From Debaryomyces hansenii CBS767 (taxonomy: Eukaryota; Ascomycota; Pichiomycetes; Serinales; Debaryomycetaceae), in the NCBI RefSeq assembly GCF_000006445.2, contig NC_006048.2:2170001-2234000 (forward strand): a stretch of 64,000 nt of DNA. The letters are read 5' to 3'. Made by a program: the position numbers and the translations under genes. The notes under the pieces are model-generated. The model had not been told where the DNA came from. It searched no databases and saw only the letters and a list, made by a program, of their open reading frames with translations. Position 1 is the stretch's first letter. Each line of letters begins with the position of its first letter. This document shows, in pieces, positions 47,159 to 56,194 of this stretch.

Positions 47159-47790
47159 AATTGATAGAAACTATTATGACAAAGTCATGTTACCGTAATA
47201 TCGAATATTAGTGCCAATTATGATTTTTTATTAGCTAAATAAAATCTATATACAATGGTAACGCTAAACAAATAACAAGTACCATTCACCAATACCATCT
47301 AATTAGCAACGTAAAAAAGTAAAAAAATAAAAAAAAGAAAAAAAAAAAAACAGTAAATAAATAAAAATATAACAGCATAGAATATTATAAGAAAGGAAAT
47401 ATAACTCAACTGGAAAAATGAAACGGAATAGGACAGCACAAGATCAAATATATATCTAACAAAAATCTATCATGTAGAACCAAATACCAAAAATAAATGC
47501 TCGTAAATCATTAAATACATATACCAAAAGAATACAGGAATCGTTAATTATCAAGGTAAACTTATTAGTTCTTTAAATTTTCTCATTATTCTTTGATGTC
47601 ATTTTCCTAGTAACTCTAATTTCATCCAAGTATGAAGTTATACGTTGGGATCTCTTTTTTTTTTGTAGTTTTTTTATGGGAAGTTTTCTCTTTTTTTTTC
47701 TTTTTTTTTAATTTATTTTATGATGAATTTTAAATACAAATAAAACACATTGGAACAAAAGCACACAATTACAAAGCGAACTATTTTGTT
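47159..47790. other. Intergenic: right direct repeat and DHH1 3' flank
   Basis: 632 bases. The right repeat copy is at 47211-47238. A long A-rich stretch follows (47306-47400), then T-runs at 47655-47710. These probably belong to a long AU-rich DHH1 3' untranslated region. No gene. Confidence 0.6.
47211..47238 (+). repeat. Direct repeat, right copy
   Basis: 28 bases, from GTGCCAATTATGA to ATTAGCTAA, 53 bases past the stop of the nuclease/kinase gene. It pairs with 44771-44797. Confidence 0.85.
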
Positions 47791-49440
47791 CTATTGGAAT
47801 TGTTGCTGTTGAGATTGAGGTTGCGGTTGTTGGTATTGTGGGCTGGCATATTGTTGTTGAGGTGGATATCCGTTAAATTGGGGAGGCATTTGCTGTTGGT
47901 ATTGAGGAGGATATCCAGGGTATTGTTGTGGTGGCATCTGGTTACCTTGGCTTGGATTCACCTGTTGGGGTGGGACCGGACCATTAGGTACCTGTTGAGG
48001 CATACCGGCAACATTAGAGCTCACTTCAGGTTGGCCCTTATATTCATAACCACTCTTCTTGTGAACGGTCTCATTACCCTTAGGTAACTGGTCAATTTTG
48101 AAAGGTCTTGGAACCGCTGCTTCGTTTTCAGCAACATACAAGGATTTGTCAATAGTAGCTGGGATTGGTTTGATTTCTGTACCCAATTCTTGCTCGATTT
48201 TGTACAAATTATAACGGTCATTCCAACTCATTAAGTTAATAGCCAAACCTAAATGACCAAATCTACCAGAACGACCAATTCTATGTAAGTAGGTTTCAGC
48301 AGTCTTTGGGAAATCGAAATTGATAACAACATTGACTGCCTGAATATCTATACCTCTGGTCAATAAATCAGAACAAACCAAAACACGCACTTTACCTTGT
48401 CTAAATTCGTGAAACACTTTATTTCTAGCATGTTGAGGCATTTTTGCGTGAGAATAGTAACATGAGTAACCTAATTCAGTAATCTTCTTGGCTAAAAGTT
48501 CAACACGATTCGTGGAGTTACAGAAAATAATTGCTTGGTTGATTTGCAATTTACTGAATAAGGTATTCAAACAATGTAATTTTTGTTTTTCTTCGACGAA
48601 GGCATAGAATTGTGAAATACCTCTTAAGGTTAATTCATCCATTAAATTAATTTCGTATGGCTTGGTCAAATGTTGATCCATAAATGATTTGACTGCTAAG
48701 GGGAAAGTTGCAGAGAATAATAATGATTGTCTGGTGGTAGGGAAGAAAGCTAATATTTGCTCGATAATACCTTTGAACTCTCTCGACAACATCTTATCAG
48801 CCTCATCCATAACGAATAATGGACATTCTGATAAGTCTGCCACTTTTCTCGAAGCCAAATCTAAGACTCTACCTGGGGTACCGACTAAAACATGAACTGG
48901 GTCGTTTAGTCTCAAAATATCATCTCTTAAAGAAGTACCACCGGTGGTGACCATACATTGAAGGCCCAAATGTTTGCCCAAGGTTCTGACGACTTGAGAT
49001 GTTTGTAACGCCAATTCTCTAGTTGGAACTAAGATCAATGCTTGGATTTTATTTACTTTTGGTCTGGCTTGCTGCAAACATGGAATAACGAACGACGCCG
49101 TCTTCCCCGTCCCATTCTTGGCTCTAGCCAATATATCTCTACCTGCAAGTGCCATTGGGATCGATTCTTCTTGCACTGGCGATGGCTTTTCAAATCCCGC
49201 TTCGAAAATGCCCATCAATAATTCTCTCTTCAATGGAAAGTCTTCGAACGTCTTCCCCTTCGTATTTAAAACATCTTCTGTTTGTGGTCTAGTATCCTTT
49301 TGCGGAATATTTAATGATTCTTTCCAGTTTCTTAAGCATATTAGTATACCATGTCTTCACATTTACAGAAACAAGTTCTGACTATTTTTTTTTTTAACTC
49401 ATAAAACATTGAAAAAAAAAAGTACTTACTGGTCTGTCAT
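47791..49440 (-). CDS. DHH1: DEAD-box RNA helicase Dhh1 (DDX6), two exons
   Basis: The coding region is complement(join(47791..49330, 49430..49440)), 516 residues (S. cerevisiae 506). Exon 1 is only 11 bases and gives MTDQ after splicing; exon 2 continues [19 protein letters not shown], matching the Dhh1 N-terminus. Helicase motifs: AKNGTGKT (74-81), PTRELA, TPGR, DEAD (179-182), SAT (210-212) and [10 protein letters not shown]. The C-terminal 90 residues are Gln/Pro-rich ([15 protein letters not shown]), typical of condensate-forming yeast Dhh1. It activates decapping and represses translation in P-bodies. Without the intron, the frame starts at a TTG inside the conserved block (position 49233), losing 36 residues. 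Confidence 0.97.
49331..49429 (-). other. DHH1: Spliceosomal intron in DHH1
   Basis: 99 bases on the minus strand: donor GTAAGT at 49429-49424, branch TACTAAT at 49346-49340, acceptor TTAAG ending at 49331. The acceptor is AAG, less usual than (C/T)AG, but it is the choice that restores the conserved N-terminus in frame. Confidence 0.88.
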
Positions 49441-50118
49441 ATCGTATAGTTATGCAAATATGAATATATCGATATGTTTAGTGTTTAGAATATTCGACTT
49501 GTAAAAGTTTTGTTGTAGATATAATACAAGTAATTAATGCAGTGAAATGTAACAATAAAGCACGGATTAGTTCTAATAGGCGTGCAAAAGTATTCGGTTG
49601 TGTAAGAAACGTAATCTAGTATTAATTAAGATTGATTAGTATATATGCTTAAACAGTCCTATGTTAATATACCGTTAATTAGTTTTCGACTTCGAAGTTT
49701 TCGGTAAATTCACGACGCGATGTTTTACGATGATTCATTGAACATTACCCGGATCATGAAGTGTCTATCAGACTATATATGTATATATGGATAAATATAT
49801 AGAAGATGGTTGGGTAGATGAACTACTGGTGTATTGGTTTCTGTGGGAGTTGTTTTCGAGGACGGAAATTCGAAAATTCTGATCAAAAATATGTATTATG
49901 ACTTCTTCAATCGAAGTCTGCTTGACTTGGGCCTGCTTTATCTATGATTTTTGTATTTTGCAATACGTAGATATTCGGAACGTAAGAATGTGCTTGTATG
50001 TGTGGATAATTTCAAAGACAGTCCCATTCTTGTCGATATCGAAGAAACGGACAAGCTATTTGGAGTGCGTCATCATAGAGCGATTCATTGAGACGGGCTG
50101 CAATCTAGTGTGACGGCT
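49441..50118. other. DHH1 promoter and 3' flank of the zinc-ribbon gene
   Basis: 678 bases. It holds TTACCCGG at 49745-49752, a palindrome ACTTCGAAGT near 49690 and ACGCGA near 49714. A 71-codon frame at 49898-50113 has no recognisable match. Confidence 0.5.
49745..49752 (+). promoter_or_regulatory. Reb1-type site TTACCCGG upstream of DHH1
   Basis: Matches the Reb1 consensus and lies 305 bases upstream of the DHH1 ATG. Confidence 0.45.
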
Positions 50119-50379
50119 TCATAATATTACGTCGTTATCGTCCTTGGTTATAAACTGGGCAATTTTTTCATTTACTTGTGATTCGTCGACCATTTTGCTA
50201 AGCATGCCTCTCATTATATCTGATTCTTTTACGTCTGGAATGAGTAGATTATTCTCTTGTAGCTGGCTCATCGTCAAGTTAAACGGATATACACAAGACT
50301 CGGACGAACACAGTATCAACGCCAACGACGGCTGAAGCAAGTGCTGTTTCATCAGAGAAGAACATAAAGGGCATTCCAT
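50119..50379 (-). CDS. Small zinc-ribbon protein, 86 residues, unknown
   Basis: Started at the ATG at 50379. The frame continues upstream only to a TTG at 50457. The protein opens MECPLCSSLMKQHLL and has a second Cys pair in CSSESCVYPFN, so CX2C...CX4C looks like a small zinc ribbon at the N-terminus. The remaining 50 residues are polar and helical. Such a ribbon is found in many nuclear factors, and I cannot name this one. It is divergent from RIA1, with 152 bases between the starts. The clear ATG and the spaced Cys pairs favour a real gene. Confidence 0.65.
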   Translation of the reverse strand: MECPLCSSLMKQHLLQPSLALILCSSESCVYPFNLTMSQLQENNLLIPDVKESDIMRGMLSKMVDESQVNEKIAQFITKDDNDVIL

Positions 50380-50531
50380 GGCCGAAGAAAGAATAATAAA
50401 TAATAAGCTCGGATCAGAATATTTGATCACCTCATCATATATAGTGCGATTTTTCAACTTAAGATAAAAAGCAAGGCAAAAGAACTCTTCCCATTGTTTT
50501 AGTCATATTTGATATAAATATATAAGTAATC

Positions 50532-53500
50532 ATGAAGTTATCCACGGAGACGGTTAATAAATTGCAGCTGGATGCATCTAATATTAGAAATATCTGTATC
50601 TTGGCGCATGTCGATCATGGTAAAACCTCTTTAAGTGATTCGCTTCTTGCTACTAATGGGATTATCTCGCAGAGAATGGCAGGAAAGGTTAGATATTTGG
50701 ACTCTCGAGAAGATGAGCAATTGAGAGGTATAACAATGGAAGCATCTGCTATATCGCTATATTTCAAGGTTATGCGTCGTAAAGAATCCAAGGAAGGACA
50801 AGCAGAACCAGAAACCGAAATCAAAGAGCATTTGATCAATTTGATCGATTCGCCAGGTCATATTGACTTTTCTTCGGAAGTCTCTACTGCATCGAGACTA
50901 TGTGATGGTGCTGTTGTCTTAGTAGATGTTGTTGAAGGTGTCTGTTCTCAAACAATTAACGTTTTGAGACAATGTTGGATTGACTCTTTGAAGCCAATTT
51001 TGGTTTTAAATAAAATTGATAGATTAGTAACTGAGTGGAAATTGACCCCATTGGAAGCCTATCAGCATTTATCAAGAGTTATAGAACAAGTTAATTCTGT
51101 TATTGGTTCATTTTACGCAGGAGAAAGGATGGAGGACGATATGATTTGGAGAGAAAAAGGTGAGATTGGTGAGTTTATTGAAAAAGACGATGAAGACATC
51201 TATTTTTCTCCTGAGAAAAATAATGTTATATTCTCATCGGCTGTTGATGGTTGGGCCTTTTCTATTAATACCTTTGCAAAGATCTATCTGGCGAAATTGG
51301 GATTTTCACACAATGTTTTATCAAAAACCTTATGGGGTGATTTTTACCTTGATATGAAAAACAAGAAAATCATTCCTGGTAAAAAACTTAAAACAACCAA
51401 CAACTCAGCGAAGCCTTTATTTGTTTCCTTAATTTTAGAACAAATATGGTCTATTTATGAACATTGTATCATGGAGAGAAATCAAGAGAAGCTTGAAAAA
51501 ATAATAGAAAAATTAGGAACTCAAGTGAATCCAAGAGATTTACGTTCAAAAGAATACAAGAAGTTGTTGAACTTGATTATGTCGCAATGGATTCCAGTAA
51601 GTCATGCATTATTGGGCGCTGTTATAGAATCCATTCCAAGTCCAATTATTGCACAACAGAAAAGAATAGGCAAGTTATTAGATGAATGTATTTATGATGC
51701 CGTTGATGATACCAAAGAGAAATCGAGTTTACTTGATCCCGCATTCGAGCAGGCTATGCTTAATTGTGATTCTTCTGATCCAGAAAACCACACCATGGCC
51801 TACGTTTCCAAAATGATTTCAATTCCCGAGGAAGATTTACCGAAAGATGTTGCTGCAGGTGCTGTTTTGACTGCAGAAGAAATCATGGAAAGGGGACGAA
51901 AGGCAAGAGAATTAGCTAAAAAGGCTTCAGAAGCAGCTGCTGTTTTGCAAGATAGTAGAACACAGGATGAGTTTAGTTTGCCCCAACAAGCTAAAGACCC
52001 GTTCGAATGGGAATTTGAAGAAGATGATTTTGAAGAGGAAGAGACTGATGAAGATGATAACCTAACCACTCCAGAAACCCTCATAGCATTTACTCGTATT
52101 TATTCGGGGTCATTAATTAAAGGTCAAACTATTACTGTTGTTGGTCCAAAATACGATCCTTCCATACCCAACGACCACGAAAATAACAAAGATCAAATTT
52201 CACATAACATTGAAATCAAGGATTTATTTTTGATCATGGGTAAGGAATTTGTTAAAATGGATAAGGTTCCTGCCGGTAATATTGTTGGTGTTGTTGGTCT
52301 TGATTCAATTGTGTTAAAAAATGCAACATTATGTTCAGAAATTAAGGATAAACCTTATGTGAATTTAGCTTCTTCTTCGACATTGATACATAATAAGCCT
52401 ATTATGAAGGTCGCAGTTGAGCCTACTAATCCAAGTAGATTAGGTAAATTAGAAAGGGGACTTGATATGCTTTCTAAGGCAGACCCTATATTGGAATGGT
52501 ATGTCGACGATGACTCTGGTGAAATTATTATATGTGTTGCTGGTGAACTTCACTTAGAAAGAAGCTTGAAGGATTTAGAGGAAAGGTTCGCTAAAGGTTG
52601 TGAAGTCAGTGTGAAGGAACCAGTTATTCCTTTCAGAGAAGGACTCGCAATTCACCAACCGGATAATCGTGATGAAGATGAAGACGAAGAAATTGTATTG
52701 GAAGGTGTAGATTTAGATTTTGATATCTTCCCATTACCGATAGAAGTAACTAAGTTTTTAATTAATAACGAAGCTGAAATCGCCAATATGGTAAATGTCA
52801 GCCGGAAAACAGCTTCATCATCGGACAGTTCGTTGCAATTTAAGGAAAGGCTTATAACATGTTTTGAAGAAAGTGATGATGTTGACCGCATCAAGCAGGA
52901 GACTGGCTTCAGACTGCTTGCAGATCTTGTTGATAGTATCGTTTCGTTGGGACCAAAGAGAGTGGGCCCCAACGTACTCATTGAGAGTAAATCCAATAAT
53001 AACCAAATGAGACGCTTGTTCAACAAAAGTACTGAAAGTACTAAATTTGAATTCGAAAACAACGTATTAAATGGGTTCCAGCTTGCGATGAACGAAGGGC
53101 CTTTGGCATCTGAATCCATGCAAGGGGTTTTAGTGGTCCTTCGCAAGAGTGAAACATCGCAAGATGTTGATATAGATGAATCTAAAGTTTCTAATCTCCC
53201 AGGAAGAGTCATCACATTTACTCGTGATTTGATCCATCAATCTTTCTTGCTGAAAGCTCCTCGTTTGTTTTTGGCTATGTACACATGTGATATTCAGGCC
53301 TCAGCTGAAGTTTTGGGTAAGGTGTATGCCGTTGTCCAAAAAAGAGGTGGTGCTATCATATCAGAAGAAATGAAGGAGGGTACTCCATTTTTCACCATTG
53401 AAGCACGTATTCCTGTGGTCGAAGCATTTGGTTTCTCCGAAGATATCAGAAAGAAGACATCGGGTGCTGCTAGTCCACAATTAGTTTTCGACGGTTTCGA

Positions 53501-53687
53501 TATGTTAGATATCGATCCATTTTGGATTCCACATACAGAAGAAGAACTTGAAGAACTTGGTGAATTCGCTGAAAGAGAAAACGTTGCAAGAAGATATATG
53601 AATACAATTAGAAGACGTAAGGGTTTATTCGTTGATGAAAAGGTCGTCAAGAATGCAGAGAAACAAAGAACTTTGAAGAAGGATTAG
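50532..53687 (+). CDS. RIA1: Ribosome assembly GTPase Ria1/Efl1
   Basis: 1051 residues, against 1110 in S. cerevisiae. It is an EF-2-like GTPase: G1 AHVDHGKT at 25-32, switch region EDEQLRGITMEASAISLYF, G3 DSPGH near 106 and G4 NKID near 159. The large polar insert typical of Efl1 is at about 440-520 (FEEDDFEEEETDEDDN). The C-terminal EF-2 domains end with AFGFSEDIRKKTSGAASPQLVFDGF. With Sdo1 (the SBDS homologue) it releases Tif6 from pre-60S subunits in the cytoplasm. Codon 13 is CTG (KLQ-L/S-DAS). Confidence 0.97.
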   Translation: MKLSTETVNKLQLDASNIRNICILAHVDHGKTSLSDSLLATNGIISQRMAGKVRYLDSREDEQLRGITMEASAISLYFKVMRRKESKEGQAEPETEIKEHLINLIDSPGHIDFSSEVSTASRLCDGAVVLVDVVEGVCSQTINVLRQCWIDSLKPILVLNKIDRLVTEWKLTPLEAYQHLSRVIEQVNSVIGSFYAGERMEDDMIWREKGEIGEFIEKDDEDIYFSPEKNNVIFSSAVDGWAFSINTFAKIYLAKLGFSHNVLSKTLWGDFYLDMKNKKIIPGKKLKTTNNSAKPLFVSLILEQIWSIYEHCIMERNQEKLEKIIEKLGTQVNPRDLRSKEYKKLLNLIMSQWIPVSHALLGAVIESIPSPIIAQQKRIGKLLDECIYDAVDDTKEKSSLLDPAFEQAMLNCDSSDPENHTMAYVSKMISIPEEDLPKDVAAGAVLTAEEIMERGRKARELAKKASEAAAVLQDSRTQDEFSLPQQAKDPFEWEFEEDDFEEEETDEDDNLTTPETLIAFTRIYSGSLIKGQTITVVGPKYDPSIPNDHENNKDQISHNIEIKDLFLIMGKEFVKMDKVPAGNIVGVVGLDSIVLKNATLCSEIKDKPYVNLASSSTLIHNKPIMKVAVEPTNPSRLGKLERGLDMLSKADPILEWYVDDDSGEIIICVAGELHLERSLKDLEERFAKGCEVSVKEPVIPFREGLAIHQPDNRDEDEDEEIVLEGVDLDFDIFPLPIEVTKFLINNEAEIANMVNVSRKTASSSDSSLQFKERLITCFEESDDVDRIKQETGFRLLADLVDSIVSLGPKRVGPNVLIESKSNNNQMRRLFNKSTESTKFEFENNVLNGFQLAMNEGPLASESMQGVLVVLRKSETSQDVDIDESKVSNLPGRVITFTRDLIHQSFLLKAPRLFLAMYTCDIQASAEVLGKVYAVVQKRGGAIISEEMKEGTPFFTIEARIPVVEAFGFSEDIRKKTSGAASPQLVFDGFDMLDIDPFWIPHTEEELEELGEFAERENVARRYMNTIRRRKGLFVDEKVVKNAEKQRTLKKD

Positions 53688-53916
53688 TCTTAGCTAAGGT
53701 ATAATCTCTAGATGTCATTAGTTAGTATATATATTCAGTTCCAGGTTTGTGTCACTTTATTTTAAAATCCACAAACTTCTCTAACGAGGCCATCTAAAAA
53801 AATTGTAGTAAGCGCTCCATTGATCTTCAAAGATTGGAATTAAATCGTAGATTCAGACAATAATTGATGGTAAGAACCCAAACAAGGAGCAGACAGATTT
53901 ATATGTTTCATATATA

Positions 53917-55368
53917 ATGCCTATTAAAGAATCGAATTCTAGTCTGGTGGAGAAGGAAGCAAACGCACTTAAAGCACAAAACCCCAATCAACATAACCAA
54001 GAGGTGAATAGTAATGGTAAAAGTATACCGGGTAAGCTTGATCCGCAAAAGCTATTTGACTTGGTTTCCAAAAACTATGATACCTGGCTGCAGGTAATGA
54101 GTAAGCAGTTCAAAGAGGAAGAAAATTTTCTGCCGTTTCCTAAAGATGAATCGATGGATAAAAATTCACAACCGATTTTCAATTACACCTTGTTAGAGGC
54201 CTTGGAGAAGGCATCTTCAGATTTTTCAGAAAAAGCGAATGATACAAATATAAAGGATGGTAAGAAAGTCATACCGAGTAACGAGCAACAAGTCAAAGAG
54301 AAATCGCCACAGGCCATTGGCGAGGTGGGAAGTTCAAACGTTGAAAAGACTTCTTCGACGTCGTGTGAATCTCTATTGAAGGAATCTGAAATTAACTTTC
54401 TTCGGAACAAAATAACACAAATGATAGCATCGAATAATTTTTCGATAAATAATTACAAGACCCCAAAACGAGAAGGATTCTCACTTTATGATACACAGGA
54501 TGAAGAAGGATTGCACGACGGCAATACGGATCAGTTCTATGATGATGAACAGGATGATTATGATTTGGAAGAGGTTCAAGATGACTTTCTGTATGATTAT
54601 TTGGGTCAACGCCGTATTGAAGTTGAACTAAATACAGCACCTGAATGTGAAACACACGGGTTTGAAGAATGCGATTGTCCAATCTTTCACACAGGGAGAG
54701 GAGGTGAATATCGTAATGGCTCATATGGTTTTGATGAAGATGAAGACGGCCCGTCTTGTGAGTTCACGTTTGAATATGATAATAAAGGAAAACTAGTGCC
54801 CACGTATAGTAATGTGGAAGAAAAATTAAGGTTAATGAATTTGGAATCTAGAATTTCAACAAATAGTAATCGTAATAACTTGCAATTACCGTCGATAAAC
54901 GAAATAAATGCTGGCGGGTCTCAGAATGCAGACAATTCGTCATCAAAAAGCAAAAAGAAGAATAAGAAGAAAAAAAGATCCAATTCCAATACAACTAACT
55001 CAAAGCAATCAAAACCAGTTTCGGATTCACACCCTAACCCAAATGTACATAGCAATCCTGTCTTTGGTTCATGTTGCTTGTTTTGCGAGTACGAGGTAAT
55101 ATATGGCTCGAAGCCTCGCCAGATGATAAAATGGTACGATCAGAGAGTCCAAAAAGAAGAGCAAAGAAGACTAGAAATAAAAACAAAGCTTGAAAATGCC
55201 AAGCTGAGAGCTTTAAAGAAGCAAAGAGAGTTGAGGCAGAAGCAATTACAACAGAATAGCTTAGAACAACCACCTTCGCATACAAAAACAGAAATTAATA
55301 CCATTCCAAGCAGCCCCAAGGATGAGACTCAACTCAGTAATTTGGAAGTACACAATGTTCATAAATAG
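53917..55368 (+). CDS. IBD2: Spindle checkpoint protein Ibd2-like
   Basis: 483 residues, against 351 in S. cerevisiae. Most is polar and disordered, with an acidic centre (YDDEQDDYDLEEVQDDFLYDY) and a basic Ser/Asn block (KSKKKNKKKKRSNSN). The anchor for the name is the segment at 386-405, CCLFCEYEVIYGSKPRQMIK, then WYDQRV. It matches the C-terminal MCLFCEYYMVFGEPPRNMIKW of yeast Ibd2. Another pair of Cys occurs in CETHGFEECDCPIFH (near 245). The protein then continues in a charged coiled coil (KEEQRRLEIKTKLENAKLRAL). Ibd2 acts in the Bub2-dependent checkpoint that holds cells in mitosis when the spindle is misplaced. Confidence 0.8.
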   Translation: MPIKESNSSLVEKEANALKAQNPNQHNQEVNSNGKSIPGKLDPQKLFDLVSKNYDTWLQVMSKQFKEEENFLPFPKDESMDKNSQPIFNYTLLEALEKASSDFSEKANDTNIKDGKKVIPSNEQQVKEKSPQAIGEVGSSNVEKTSSTSCESLLKESEINFLRNKITQMIASNNFSINNYKTPKREGFSLYDTQDEEGLHDGNTDQFYDDEQDDYDLEEVQDDFLYDYLGQRRIEVELNTAPECETHGFEECDCPIFHTGRGGEYRNGSYGFDEDEDGPSCEFTFEYDNKGKLVPTYSNVEEKLRLMNLESRISTNSNRNNLQLPSINEINAGGSQNADNSSSKSKKKNKKKKRSNSNTTNSKQSKPVSDSHPNPNVHSNPVFGSCCLFCEYEVIYGSKPRQMIKWYDQRVQKEEQRRLEIKTKLENAKLRALKKQRELRQKQLQQNSLEQPPSHTKTEINTIPSSPKDETQLSNLEVHNVHK

Positions 55369-55633
55369 TAATTGACGAGTATTTTACTAAAGGTATATAT
55401 CTGTATATTAGCCCATACTTAGCATAGTTTCAATAGTACATATTTTTTTTGGCGCACTATTTTGAAAAATATCTCTCCACGACAAAGGGGTCACATGAAA
55501 TTGATCTTGTGGATAGGAATACGGATTGCTATCTTGTACTAGGAAACGGGTATAATAAAGATGAGTTCGTCAACAAAATGAGATAAAAATTAACCAGTAT
55601 TAGTTATTCTTTATCGTTAATTATTGAAATATA

Positions 55634-56089
55634 ATGCTATCACGAAGTGCTTCGGAAACACCTGCTATAAGAACTGGATCATTTACCCCAGGACCAAGTC
55701 ATATGAATACTTCAATTACATGGGTCAAAGATTGGTACAGTCCGGATATAAATAATACATCATTTCAAAATAACGGAGGTAGCTTTGAACCTCATAGTAT
55801 AAAATTGAAGGGATGGCATAAGACTAGCGTTGATTCGAACAATAATCCGGCTGTGAAATTTGATTCTGCTGATACTTTAGACTTAAATAACTGGAAGTAT
55901 TATGAAGAAGTGGTAATTATGAACCATTTGGGCGATGATGGCGTCTCTGGAAATGGTACAAGTGAAGGTGTCCCTGAGAATGGCATAAGTGAAGATAATG
56001 CTGTATCGAAAGATGAGTTGAGTTCAGCCTTAAGCATCAAAAATCAAGACGAAGAAATTGTTTCATTATCAGGCATTACAGACACCTAA
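55634..56089 (+). CDS. Hypothetical protein, 151 residues
   Basis: From a good ATG to TAA. I do not recognise it. The N-terminal 100 residues have a conserved feel: SETPAIRTGSFTPGPS, ITWVKDWYSPDI, IKLKGWHKTS and LNNWKYYEEV, rich in Trp and Tyr. The C-terminal 50 are acidic and repetitive (GNGTSEGVPENGISEDN). No signal peptide or membrane segment is present. It follows IBD2 in the same direction after 265 bases and ends 105 bases from the stop of RNH70. Confidence 0.7.
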   Translation: MLSRSASETPAIRTGSFTPGPSHMNTSITWVKDWYSPDINNTSFQNNGGSFEPHSIKLKGWHKTSVDSNNNPAVKFDSADTLDLNNWKYYEEVVIMNHLGDDGVSGNGTSEGVPENGISEDNAVSKDELSSALSIKNQDEEIVSLSGITDT

Positions 56090-56194
56090 ACTAGGAAGGA
56101 CAGTTTAGGATTTTTATCGCTAAATATATTATATAAGTGAGGAGTATGTAATTCCTCTTCTAATTAATTCTATAAGTATTTGGGGGTGGAACAA

